Shown: piece after piece, positions 6,880 through 14,274 of the stretch
How positions within the stretch are numbered: position 1 is the stretch's first letter
How the letters are laid out: each line of letters opens with the position of its first letter
DNA from: Paracoccaceae bacterium
GTDB taxonomy: Bacteria > Pseudomonadota > Alphaproteobacteria > Rhodobacterales > Rhodobacteraceae
Reading direction: 5' to 3'
DNA: 14,906 nt
Assembly (NCBI GenBank): GCA_021648225.1
Contig: JAKITE010000064.1
Span: forward strand, 1-14,906
Notes under the pieces: generated by a model
Database searches by the model: none
The model's input: the letters and a program-made list of their open reading frames with translations, nothing else
Told to the model about the DNA's origin: nothing
Made by a program: the position numbers and the translations under genes

Positions 6880-8319
6880 ATGACCACCGACCCGAAAATC
6901 AAAAACATCCTGCTGCTGTCGCTTGAAGACCTGAACGACTGGATCGAACCGTTGGGAGGCCATCCGCAGGCTTATACGCCAAATCTGAACCGGCTGGCCA
7001 AACACGCAACGGTTTTTGAACATGCTTATGCGGCGGCACCGGCCTGTTCGCCTTCGCGCACTTCTACGCTGTTTGGTCAGGCGCCTTGGCGCACCGGCAT
7101 GTATTCAAACCAGCAATCCTGGGCGTTGCAATATCCAGCGGGCGGGCGGCGCTCCATCATCGGGCAAGCGCGCGATGCGGGTATGGAAACCATCGGCGCG
7201 GGCAAGATATTTCATATGGGCCTGTCAGGGTTTGATGCGGAGGATTGGTCACAATTTTTTCACACCGAAATTGATACATTTTCCAAAACCAGCCGCGCCG
7301 CCAAACTAGGGCTGTTAGGCCCCAGAACCGATTTCGGGCCGCTACCCAATTCCGCCCCCCCCCAGTCAGACGAGCGTAATCTGGAATTTATGAAAACCCG
7401 GCTTAGCAAAGGTGCTGAAAATAAATTCTGGGCTTTTGGCACATTTGCCCCGCATCTGCCGTTTATGGCACGGCAGGAATTTTTTGACAGAATCAAAACT
7501 CCGGTTGAGCACCCGCCCGGGTTTCATGGCAAAGCCTTTGATCCGAATGATTTAAGCGAATTCAATGCCTTACCGCCCTCGGCGCGCAAGCTTGTTCAGC
7601 GGCAAATTGGCCGGACGGTGTATAAAACCGGCGAATATCAGGATTTTATCCACAGCTATCTGGCCTGTATTGCCTATGCGGATCATATTGTCGGGCAATT
7701 GCTGGACAGGCTGGAAGATCAGGACCTGCTGGAAAACACCTTGATTATTTTCTGGTCCGATCACGGCTTGCAATTTGGCGAAAAACTGGCTTTTCATAAA
7801 TTCACCTTATGGGAACGGGCCTTGCGGGTGCCCCTGATGCTCTATCATCCAGACCTGCCGGCGCGCCGTGTTTCCGAACCGGTTTCCTTGCTGGATATTT
7901 ATCCAACTTTGCAAAACCTGATCGGGCTAACCTCGCCGCATGCCTTTGACGGGCAGGATTTAATGCCGCTGGCCAAGGGCGCTGCCGGGCGGGGCAATGC
8001 GGTTTCGATGTGGGAAAGGTTTAGCGATAAAACCACCATTGAAAGCCATATGGCCGCCTCTGTTCGCACCGGAAAATACCGGCTTATTCGCTATGATACC
8101 GGCCAGTTGGAACTGTATGACCATGAGATTGATCCATTTGAGAAAAACAATCTGGTCAAGGATGAAGTGGTTTCCGAAGGATCCAATATCGAAAAAATCT
8201 GTCTGGAATTGATGTTGCAATTGCCCCAAGATCCAAAACCGCCATTGCTCAAATCAAATGTGCCCAAAAATCTGCCCACCCGAAAACCGGGCGATCGGGG
8301 CAAGGTCTTGATCCATTAA
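6880..8319 (+). CDS. Cysteine-type sulfatase (alkaline phosphatase superfamily, iduronate-2-sulfatase-like)
   Basis: 479 residues. Type I sulfatases hydrolyse sulfate esters using a formylglycine made from an active-site Cys or Ser. The signature C-x-P-S-R is present as C56-S-P-S-R60, followed by TSTLFG. GKIFH (108-112) matches the conserved Lys/His segment of the iduronate-2-sulfatase/choline-sulfatase-like branch, and D294-H295 in WSDHG supplies later metal ligands. The N-terminal metal pair, usually Asp-Asp, reads E16-D17 (SLEDLN). There is no signal peptide, so the enzyme is predicted cytoplasmic, which is unusual for polysaccharide sulfatases. The frame is open from a GTG at 6808, but that codon lies inside a hairpin; the ATG at 6880 gives the normal domain start though its ribosome site is poor. 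A C9 run (7355-7363) lies in the gene. No maturase gene is nearby. The substrate is unknown. Confidence 0.88.
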   Translation: MTTDPKIKNILLLSLEDLNDWIEPLGGHPQAYTPNLNRLAKHATVFEHAYAAAPACSPSRTSTLFGQAPWRTGMYSNQQSWALQYPAGGRRSIIGQARDAGMETIGAGKIFHMGLSGFDAEDWSQFFHTEIDTFSKTSRAAKLGLLGPRTDFGPLPNSAPPQSDERNLEFMKTRLSKGAENKFWAFGTFAPHLPFMARQEFFDRIKTPVEHPPGFHGKAFDPNDLSEFNALPPSARKLVQRQIGRTVYKTGEYQDFIHSYLACIAYADHIVGQLLDRLEDQDLLENTLIIFWSDHGLQFGEKLAFHKFTLWERALRVPLMLYHPDLPARRVSEPVSLLDIYPTLQNLIGLTSPHAFDGQDLMPLAKGAAGRGNAVSMWERFSDKTTIESHMAASVRTGKYRLIRYDTGQLELYDHEIDPFEKNNLVKDEVVSEGSNIEKICLELMLQLPQDPKPPLLKSNVPKNLPTRKPGDRGKVLIH

Positions 8320-8325
8320 GCGATT

Positions 8326-9066
8326 CTAGCGAAATGCCAGCCCGACGCCAAAGGCAACAATTGCACAAATACCACCCACCAGAACCGTTTCGCCAACACA
8401 GCGCAGCATGGTTTCGTTGGTGACTTTCCAGCGCAGCAGGCCCAGCGCAACCAGCGCGGCAAAGGTGGCCGCGACTGACAGGTTAAACGTGGTTTGTGAC
8501 GGCTCCATCAGGAAATAGGGCAGCAACGGCACAACGCCGAAAATAATAAAGGCAATAAAGGTGGCAAACCCGTTCATGGCAGGGCTTTCGCCGGTCGGGT
8601 CTGCCATGCCGATTTCATATTGCATCATGAAATCCGCCATAAATTCGGGGTGGCGTTCAAATATGGCGGTCAGCTGTTTTGCATCATCATCCGATACGCC
8701 GCGCTCGCCTAGAATTTCATACATTTCAGCCCGTTCCATGGCCGGATTATGCTGGATTTCATAGAGTTCCTTGTTGCGGGTGGCGGTATAGACATCGCGC
8801 TCGGACCGGCCAGACAGAAATTCGCCAAGGCCCATGGCGGTGGCGTCGGCCAACAGATTGGCAATGCCAAACAGCAAAACCGCGATGCCGCCAATTTGCG
8901 CGGTGCCCTCCATGCCTGCACCGGCAAAACCGGCGACGATGGCAAATGTGGTGACAATGCCGTCATTGCCGCCAAACACGATTTGCTTCATGAATTCCTG
9001 CAATTTTCCGATCTGGTGTTCGGAGCTTTTGTGAATTGCTAGCGAGGTAGGGGATGTTTCGGCCAT
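8326..9066 (-). CDS. VIT1/CCC1 family iron/manganese transporter
   Basis: 246 residues. VIT family proteins exchange protons for Fe2+ or Mn2+, moving metal out of the cytoplasm. Seen: an N-terminal EFMKQIVFGGNDGIVTTFAIVAG segment (first helix with D35), a second helix ending in MGLGEFLSGRSERD (78-91), a cytoplasmic Glu/Met-rich loop (about 86-165) containing NPAMERAEMYEILGERG and HPEFMADFMMQYEIGM that fits the metal-binding helices of the family, then three more hydrophobic helices (about 165-187, 196-211 and 226-245). There is no ferritin-like N-terminal domain, so this is a plain VIT rather than an MbfA-type fusion. AGGAAA precedes the ATG. The gene converges on the sulfatase with only 6 bp between stops and diverges from lipA. 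The exact metal is not readable. Confidence 0.9.
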   Translation of the reverse strand: MAETSPTSLAIHKSSEHQIGKLQEFMKQIVFGGNDGIVTTFAIVAGFAGAGMEGTAQIGGIAVLLFGIANLLADATAMGLGEFLSGRSERDVYTATRNKELYEIQHNPAMERAEMYEILGERGVSDDDAKQLTAIFERHPEFMADFMMQYEIGMADPTGESPAMNGFATFIAFIIFGVVPLLPYFLMEPSQTTFNLSVAATFAALVALGLLRWKVTNETMLRCVGETVLVGGICAIVAFGVGLAFR

Positions 9067-9142
9067 AGTGTTTCCTGTTCTGTTACCTGATTATCACATG
9101 ATTTCGCCCTTGCGTGCAATACAATGCTGGCATGTGCCGATT

Positions 9143-9170
9143 TTGGCAGACAGCACCAGACAGTTAGGAT
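9143..9170 (+). promoter_or_regulatory. Candidate sigma70 promoter for lipA
   Basis: TTGGCA (9143-9148) and TAGGAT (9165-9170) are 16 bp apart, about 30 bp ahead of the lipA start, in the gap divergent from the VIT gene. The -35 is near consensus; the -10 matches TATAAT at 4 of 6 positions. No conserved regulator site is recognisable in the same gap. Confidence 0.3.
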
Positions 9171-9202
9171 AAGAAACCCAAAACAATAGCCCAGAGGTCA
9201 AC

Positions 9203-10159
9203 ATGCCCGAACCCCGCGATCTTTCCGATAAATCCCAACGGCACCCCGAAAAAGCCCATAAGCCCGACACGCCGGTTTTGCGCAAGCCGGACTGGATTCG
9301 GGTCAAGGCCCCCAATTCCGAGGCCTATCGAAAAACTCGTAATATCCTGAAAGAAAACAACCTTGTGACCGTTTGCCAAGAGGCCGGCTGCCCCAATGTT
9401 GGCGAATGCTGGTCGCAGGGCCATGCCACCATGATGATCATGGGTGATATTTGCACGCGCGGCTGTTCATTTTGCAACATCGCCACCGGCCGCCCCGATG
9501 CGCTGGATGTGTTTGAACCGGGCAGGGTGGCTGTGGCGGTTGATAAACTGGGGCTGAAACATGTGGTGGTTACCTCGGTCGATCGTGATGATCTATCGGA
9601 TGGCGGGGCAGAACATATCGCGCAGACCATTCGCGCCATTCGCCGCAAATCCCCCGATACCACCATCGAGGTTCTGACGCCGGATTTCCTGAAATGCGGC
9701 CCGGATGCGGTTGAAACCGTGGTGGCGGCGCGCCCCGATGTGTTTAACCATAATCTTGAAACCGTGCCCGGCCTTTATCCGGTGGTGCGCCCCGGCGCGC
9801 GCTATTTCCACAGCCTGCGGGTTTTGCAACGTATCAAGGAAATTGACCCAAGCATGTTCACCAAATCCGGTATTATGGTTGGCTTGGGCGAGGATAAACA
9901 ATCGGTGCATCAGGTCATGGATGATATGCGCGCAGCGGATGTTGATTTCCTGACCATTGGCCAATATCTGCAACCCACCCCGAAACACCACGTAGTAGAC
10001 CGGTTTGTCACCCCCGAGGAATTCAAATCTTATGAATCGGCGGCCTATGGCAAAGGGTTTTTGATGGTTTCATCCACGCCGCTGACCCGATCCAGCTATC
10101 ACGCCGGCGATGATTTTGCCCAATTACGAGCCGCCCGATCAGCCAAATCCCCTGGCTAA
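9203..10159 (+). CDS. lipA: Lipoyl synthase (radical SAM)
   Basis: 318 residues, family length. LipA inserts two sulfurs into octanoyl groups carried by E2/GcvH domains, completing lipoate synthesis. All cluster ligands are present: the auxiliary 4Fe-4S set C58, C63 and C69 (CQEAGCPNVGEC), the radical-SAM set C84-x3-C88-x2-C91 (CTRGCSFC), and the C-terminal RSSYHA (296-301) that supplies the serine ligand. The ATG has AGAGG 6 nt upstream and gives the usual short basic N-terminus. lipB is not in the window. The product serves the same complexes as the lpdA product upstream, a functional pairing common in this group; here the two are separated by the sulfatase and VIT genes. Confidence 0.97.
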   Translation: MPEPRDLSDKSQRHPEKAHKPDTPVLRKPDWIRVKAPNSEAYRKTRNILKENNLVTVCQEAGCPNVGECWSQGHATMMIMGDICTRGCSFCNIATGRPDALDVFEPGRVAVAVDKLGLKHVVVTSVDRDDLSDGGAEHIAQTIRAIRRKSPDTTIEVLTPDFLKCGPDAVETVVAARPDVFNHNLETVPGLYPVVRPGARYFHSLRVLQRIKEIDPSMFTKSGIMVGLGEDKQSVHQVMDDMRAADVDFLTIGQYLQPTPKHHVVDRFVTPEEFKSYESAAYGKGFLMVSSTPLTRSSYHAGDDFAQLRAARSAKSPG

Positions 10160-10371
10160 CAAAGCCCGGCCGAGGCCATGCCCAAGCAGCGGCGATTGCT
10201 GTTGCCCGTCCGAATTTTTTCAAAAATTGCGAATAGGCTTGGAAATCTGAAAAAAAAGAGCGTAAACAAACGCGTGACATTGAGAAATAGTCACGAAAGA
10301 AAACCGCTTATTTCAACAGCGGCTTGCCAATAAAGTATTCGGCCCCATAAGGGCATCAAGAAAGGCTGTTC
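10160..10371. other. Intergenic region between lipA and the pse operon (repeat copy, hairpins, candidate promoter)
   Basis: This 212-bp gap contains GAGGCCATGCCCAAGC (10172-10187), an exact inverted copy of 5209-5224. It is followed by an imperfect stem (CAAGCAGC against GCTGTTG, 10183-10204) and a T6 run at 10215-10220 that might end lipA transcripts weakly. Further on is CGTGAC (10273-10278) against GTCACG (10290-10295), a 6-bp stem with an 11-nt loop, and CCGCT (10304-10308) against AGCGG (10318-10322). The middle is unusually AT- and A-rich compared with the flanking genes. No ORF of note lies in it. Confidence 0.6.
10324..10351 (+). promoter_or_regulatory. pseB: Weak candidate promoter for the pse operon
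   Basis: TTGCCA (10324-10329, counting the preceding T at 10324) and CATAAG (10346-10351) are 16 bp apart, which would place the start of transcription just ahead of the AAAGG ribosome site at 10361-10365. The -10 element is poor, so a different sigma factor or a promoter further up in the A-rich segment is equally possible. Confidence 0.2.
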
Positions 10372-11370
10372 ATGCTGCAAAATTCAACTATTCTAATCAC
10401 CGGCGGCACAGGTTCTTTCGGGAACACATTTGTGCCAATGACGCTGGAAAAGTATAACCCCAAAAAAATCATTATTTTTTCCCGTGACGAGATGAAACAA
10501 TGGGAAATGGCCAAAAAGTTTCAGGGTGATGACCGGATCCGGTTTTTTATCGGCGATGTGCGCGACCGTGACCGGCTTTATCGCGCGCTTGACGGGGTTG
10601 ATTACGTCGTGCATGCCGCCGCCACCAAAATTGTGCCAACTGCCGAATATAACCCGTTTGAATGTGTGAAAACCAATATTAACGGCGCGATGAACCTGAT
10701 TGATGCCTGCATTGACAAAGGCGTTAAACGGGTGGTGGCGCTGTCAACCGACAAGGCCAGCAGCCCGGTTAACCTTTATGGTGCCACCAAACTGGCCTCG
10801 GACAAGCTTTTTGTGGCCGGAAATTCCTATTCCGGCGGCCATAAAACCCGCTTTGCGGTGGTGCGCTATGGCAATGTTATGGGGTCTCGCGGCTCGGTCA
10901 TTCCGTTTTTCATGTCGATCAAAGACAAAGGCGTATTGCCGATTACCGATGCCGGAATGACCCGTTTTATGATCACGCTGGAACAAGGGGTTGATCTGGT
11001 TTGGCGCGCTTTTGACGACATGGAAGGCGGCGAGATTTATGTTAAAAAAATCCCGTCGATGAAGGTAACAGAGCTGGCAAAAGCCATTGCGCCCGATGCC
11101 AGACAGGAAATCGTCGGCATTCGCCCCGGTGAAAAACTGCATGAACAAATGATCGGCGAAGAGGATGCATCCTTTACCTTTGAATATCCCGGCCATTATA
11201 AAATCCTGCCCTCTATCAACAATTGGGGCAGCTCCAAAGAGCGGATCAAGGATGGCAAACCGGTGCCGCAAGGGTTTCGCTATACCAGCGATAACAATAC
11301 CGACTGGATGAGCATTGACAGCCTGAACCAATGGGTCAAAGCCAACGCAGACAGTATTGGAAAGGTCTAA
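10372..11370 (+). CDS. pseB: UDP-N-acetylglucosamine 4,6-dehydratase (inverting)
   Basis: 332 residues, normal for PseB/FlaA1. First step of pseudaminic acid synthesis: NADP-dependent 4,6-dehydration with C5 inversion of UDP-GlcNAc. The Rossmann motif GGTGSFG is at 11-17. The short-chain-dehydrogenase active site is present as STDK (D127, K128) and Y136-x3-K140 in NLYGATK, the D-K-Y arrangement of the inverting dehydratases. The MLQNSTILITGGTGSFG start and the RDEMKQWEM segment are typical. No membrane helices are seen, which separates it from the larger WbpM/PglF-type membrane dehydratases. It is first in the operon, 212 bp after lipA; pseC starts 3 nt after its stop. Confidence 0.95.
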   Translation: MLQNSTILITGGTGSFGNTFVPMTLEKYNPKKIIIFSRDEMKQWEMAKKFQGDDRIRFFIGDVRDRDRLYRALDGVDYVVHAAATKIVPTAEYNPFECVKTNINGAMNLIDACIDKGVKRVVALSTDKASSPVNLYGATKLASDKLFVAGNSYSGGHKTRFAVVRYGNVMGSRGSVIPFFMSIKDKGVLPITDAGMTRFMITLEQGVDLVWRAFDDMEGGEIYVKKIPSMKVTELAKAIAPDARQEIVGIRPGEKLHEQMIGEEDASFTFEYPGHYKILPSINNWGSSKERIKDGKPVPQGFRYTSDNNTDWMSIDSLNQWVKANADSIGKV

Positions 11371-11373
11371 GCC

Positions 11374-12534
11374 ATGATCCCTTATGGCCGCCATGAAATC
11401 ACCCAAGCCGACGTGGATACGGTGATCGACGTGCTGCAAAACCAGTTTTTGACCCAGGGCGCGCAGGTGCCGGGTTTTGAGAAAACCGTGGCGGATTATT
11501 GCGGGGTGGCGCACGGGGTGGCTGTCAATAGCGCCACCTCGGCATTGCATATTGCCTGCCTTGCGCTTGGCTTGGGTAAAGGGGACTGGTTATGGACCAG
11601 CCCGCTTACGTTTGTGGCCTCGGCCAATTGCGGGCTATATTGCGGCGCGCAGGTGGATTTTGTCGATATTGACAGCAAAACCTATAATATGTGCCCCGTT
11701 AAGCTGGAACAAAAGCTGGTTGAGGCTGAAAAACAGGGGCGGCTGCCCAAAGTGGTGGTGCCGGTGCATTTGCGCGGCGAGCCCTGCGATATGGCGGCGA
11801 TTGCCGCATTGGCACAACGGTTCGGGTTTAAGGTGATCGAGGATGCCTCGCACGCGATTGGCGGGCGTTACGGCACCCAAAAAATCGGTGCATGCCAGCA
11901 TAGCGATATTACAGTTTTCAGCTTTCATCCCGTGAAAATCGTAACCACTGCCGAGGGCGGCATGGCGATGACCAATGATGATGATCTGGCCCAGCGCATG
12001 GGATTGTTTCGCAGCCATGGTATCACGCGTGACCCGGCCCTGATGACCAAGCCAAGCGAGGGTGCGTGGTATTACCAGCAGATCGAGCTTGGTTATAATT
12101 ACCGCCTGACCGACCTTCAGGCCGCGCTTGGCATCAGCCAAATGCAGCGGTTGGATGACATTGTGGCGCAGCGGCATTTGCTTGCAGACCGTTATGATAA
12201 AACATTGGCAGACATGCCCCTTACCCTGCCACAGCGGGGCAAAACTGCTTATTCCGGCCTGCATCTTTATCCGGTGCGCTTGCAGCTTGATCAAATTGAC
12301 GTGTCACATCGCGAGGTTTTTGATCGGCTGCGCAGCAGCGGCATCGGGGTGAACCTGCATTACATTCCGGTGCATACCCAGCCTTATTATCAGGGTATGG
12401 GGTTTAAGGTGGGTGATTTTCCAGAGGCGGAAAAATATTACGCCGAGGCAATAACCTTGCCGCTTTTCCCCACATTAACACCCAAAGAACAGGCCGAGGT
12501 GGTGGCCGCGCTCAAAACCGCGATAACCGCATGA
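11374..12534 (+). CDS. pseC: UDP-4-amino-4,6-dideoxy-N-acetyl-beta-L-altrosamine transaminase
   Basis: 386 residues. PLP-dependent aminotransferase of the DegT/DnrJ/EryC1 family, second step of pseudaminic acid synthesis (4-amino transfer from glutamate). The PLP lysine is K188 in SFHPVKIVTTAEGG, the cofactor-contacting Asp is D157 in EDASHAIGG, and the substrate-side start MIPYGRHEIT and the NYRLTDLQAALG segment are typical of PseC. GGAAAGG precedes the ATG. The stop codon overlaps the start of the next small ORF as ATGA (12531-12534). All expected residues are present, so the enzyme should be functional. Confidence 0.95.
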   Translation: MIPYGRHEITQADVDTVIDVLQNQFLTQGAQVPGFEKTVADYCGVAHGVAVNSATSALHIACLALGLGKGDWLWTSPLTFVASANCGLYCGAQVDFVDIDSKTYNMCPVKLEQKLVEAEKQGRLPKVVVPVHLRGEPCDMAAIAALAQRFGFKVIEDASHAIGGRYGTQKIGACQHSDITVFSFHPVKIVTTAEGGMAMTNDDDLAQRMGLFRSHGITRDPALMTKPSEGAWYYQQIELGYNYRLTDLQAALGISQMQRLDDIVAQRHLLADRYDKTLADMPLTLPQRGKTAYSGLHLYPVRLQLDQIDVSHREVFDRLRSSGIGVNLHYIPVHTQPYYQGMGFKVGDFPEAEKYYAEAITLPLFPTLTPKEQAEVVAALKTAITA

Positions 12535-12635
12535 AAATCGCGGTAATCCTGCCCCGCGCGCGAGTGCATAATATTGCCCGCCCCGAGGATCGGCATCCGG
12601 CAGAGCGGATGTTCAAAGCTGCGGAGCTGCGCTGA
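12531..12635 (+). pseudogene. pseF: pseF remnant: internally deleted, in-frame relic of CMP-pseudaminic acid synthetase (34 codons)
   Basis: An ORF of 34 codons fills the gap between pseC and pseG. It starts at an ATG overlapping the pseC stop (ATGA) and ends in a TGA overlapping the pseG start (TGATG), so it is placed like a true coupled operon gene, exactly where pseF normally sits. Residues 1-6, MKIAVI, match the start of PseF (family pattern MKIAVIPARGGSKR). Residues 7-34, LPRARVHNIARPED then RHPAERMFKAAELR, match its C-terminal tail (pattern LPRxRVQDIDTPEDWxxAE). About 200 residues of nucleotide-binding core are missing between them. The tail has also drifted: the metal-binding DID reads NIA and the W after PED reads R. 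It cannot be an active cytidylyltransferase. The frame and start are seen; family assignment rests on recall of the PseF ends. A mis-assembly is the main alternative. Confidence 0.75.
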
Positions 12636-13708
12636 TGGGGGCAGGGGCAAAAATCATGTTTCGGGCGGATGCCTCGCTTAAGATCGGCACAGGGCATGTG
12701 ATGCGCTGCCTGACCTTGGCGCGCGCATTGGCGGATCAAGGGGCTGAATGCCTGTTTGTCTGCCGCGCACATCAGGGCAATTTGAATGATTATATCCGCA
12801 GACAAGGGTTTGCGGTGATTGCCCTTCCGCTTGTGCCCGGCGGTTCGGGCTGGCTGGGCTGTGATTGGCAAACCGATGCAGAGCAATGCCTTGCTGCCAT
12901 TGAAAAGACCAATTTTAACTGGCTGATTGTGGATCATTACGGGTTGGGTGAAAACTGGGAAACCGCGATGTGGCCGGTTTGCGATCGGCTGATGGTCATA
13001 GATGATCTGGCCAACCGGCCCCATGATTGCGATCTGTTGCTGGACCAGAATCTTGGCCGCAAGGCCGGTGATTACCAGCCACATGTCGGGGATCAATGCA
13101 GGGTATTGCTGGGCCCCGATTTTGCGCTGTTGCGGCCTGAATTTGCTGAGATGCGGCGCGATAGCCTAAAGCGGCGGGGTGCAAGCCAGAGTTTGAAAAC
13201 CCTGCTAATCACCATGGGCGGGGTGGATCAGCACAATGTTACCGGCAAAATTTTGCAAGCGTTAAAAGACAGCGCCTTGCCCGTGGATGCACGGATACAG
13301 GTGGTGATGGGCCCGCATGCGCCATGGCTGCCCGAGGTGAAAACCTTGGCCAAAACCATGCCATGGCCAACGGATGTATTGGTCGGGGTTTCGAATATGG
13401 CGCAACTTATGGCGCAAAGCGACCTTGCAATAGGCGCGGCGGGTAGCACTTCGTGGGAACGCTGCTGTCTTGGGTTGCCCACCTTGGCCTTGGTGCTGGC
13501 CGATAACCAGCGCGAGGCGGCGCAGTTTCTTGAGGGCGCGGGGGCTATTATATTGCTGGGAAATGCACAGGGTGCGGGTTGGCAGGCACGATTGACCGAG
13601 GTTTTAGCGACGTTAAGCAAAGACATGCTTGGGATGATTTCGGATAATGCGCGGGTAATCGTCGATGGGTCCGGCGTTAAAAGATGCCTTCAGGAGATGC
13701 AGGTATGA
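12635..13708 (+). CDS. pseG: UDP-2,4-diacetamido-2,4,6-trideoxy-beta-L-altropyranose hydrolase
   Basis: 357 residues. A GT-B-fold enzyme related to MurG that removes UDP from the altrose intermediate by C-O cleavage, the fourth step of pseudaminic acid synthesis. The N-terminus reads MFRADASLKIGTGHVMRC, with the catalytic His at H21 in G-T-G-H-V-M-R-C. The C-terminal nucleotide-binding segment GAAGSTSWERCCLGLP runs from residue 267. The GGAG ribosome site (12623-12626) lies inside the pseF relic, and the ATG shares one base with the relic's stop. Met8 is an alternative start. The stop overlaps the pseH start as ATGA. The frame is intact although the preceding gene is reduced to a relic. Confidence 0.93.
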   Translation: MGAGAKIMFRADASLKIGTGHVMRCLTLARALADQGAECLFVCRAHQGNLNDYIRRQGFAVIALPLVPGGSGWLGCDWQTDAEQCLAAIEKTNFNWLIVDHYGLGENWETAMWPVCDRLMVIDDLANRPHDCDLLLDQNLGRKAGDYQPHVGDQCRVLLGPDFALLRPEFAEMRRDSLKRRGASQSLKTLLITMGGVDQHNVTGKILQALKDSALPVDARIQVVMGPHAPWLPEVKTLAKTMPWPTDVLVGVSNMAQLMAQSDLAIGAAGSTSWERCCLGLPTLALVLADNQREAAQFLEGAGAIILLGNAQGAGWQARLTEVLATLSKDMLGMISDNARVIVDGSGVKRCLQEMQV

Positions 13709-14274
13709 ATAGCAATACCGAAAAACCCGATCGTTTGCGGCCTATGCTGGATCGTGACCTTGAAATGGTTATGGCATGGCGCAATGCGCCGGAGGTGCGC
13801 AAAAATATGTATACCCAACAGGTGATCACGCTGGCGGAGCATCAGCACTGGTGGGCAAATATCAAAGAGGATCAAAACAGCAAATATCTGATTTTTGAGG
13901 CAAATGGCGTGCCAGCCGGTCTGGTGAATTTTACCGATATTGACCCCGTGCATAAAACTGCCTTTTGGGGGTTTTATACCTGCCCTGATGCAGAAAAAGG
14001 CACCGGAACCCGCTTGGGAACCTGCGCGCTTGATTTTGCATTTGGCGCGCTGGGCCTTCAGCTGCTTACCGGAGAGGTTCTTGCAGGCAATGCAGCGTCT
14101 TTGGCTTTTCATAAAAAGCTTGGTTTCCGGGAAGCCGGGCGCTTGGCAGCGCATAAGGAAATTGACGGCGCACCGATGGATGTATACCGCTTTGAATTGA
14201 AGGCAGCGGCATGGGGGCAAACCCGCAGCAAGCTGTTAATACAAATAGAAAGCCGATATCGTGATGGCTCATAA
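13705..14274 (+). CDS. pseH: UDP-4-amino-4,6-dideoxy-N-acetyl-beta-L-altrosamine N-acetyltransferase (GNAT)
   Basis: 189 residues. A GNAT-fold enzyme that acetylates the 4-amino group made by PseC, using acetyl-CoA. Visible: LRPMLDRDLEMVMAWRNAPEVR near the N-terminus, the FWGFYTCPD strand (about 86-94), the acetyl-CoA loop EKGTGTRLGT (about 97-106), and the C-terminal N-x-A-S-L-A-F-H-K-K-L-G-F-R-E-A-G motif. The ATG at 13705 overlaps the pseG stop (ATGA) and has AGGAG at 13692-13696, so it is preferred over an in-frame ATG at 13684. The gene overlaps pseI by 11 nt. Context separates it from the related RimJ/RimL-type ribosomal acetyltransferases. Confidence 0.9.
   Translation: MNSNTEKPDRLRPMLDRDLEMVMAWRNAPEVRKNMYTQQVITLAEHQHWWANIKEDQNSKYLIFEANGVPAGLVNFTDIDPVHKTAFWGFYTCPDAEKGTGTRLGTCALDFAFGALGLQLLTGEVLAGNAASLAFHKKLGFREAGRLAAHKEIDGAPMDVYRFELKAAAWGQTRSKLLIQIESRYRDGS

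Noticed and set aside
9088..9096. TGATTATCA palindrome upstream of the VIT gene as a possible Fur/Irr site
   Set aside because: It is only 9 bp and matches neither a full Fur box nor an Irr/ICE box; too short to support iron regulation.
10744..11550. Long minus-strand open frame opposite pseB and the start of pseC
   Set aside because: It shows the same shadow pattern, spans two certain genes, and has no recognisable protein features.
13684..13704. Upstream ATG for pseH at 13684
   Set aside because: It lacks a ribosome site, whereas the ATG at 13705 has AGGAG at proper spacing and the ATGA overlap with pseG.
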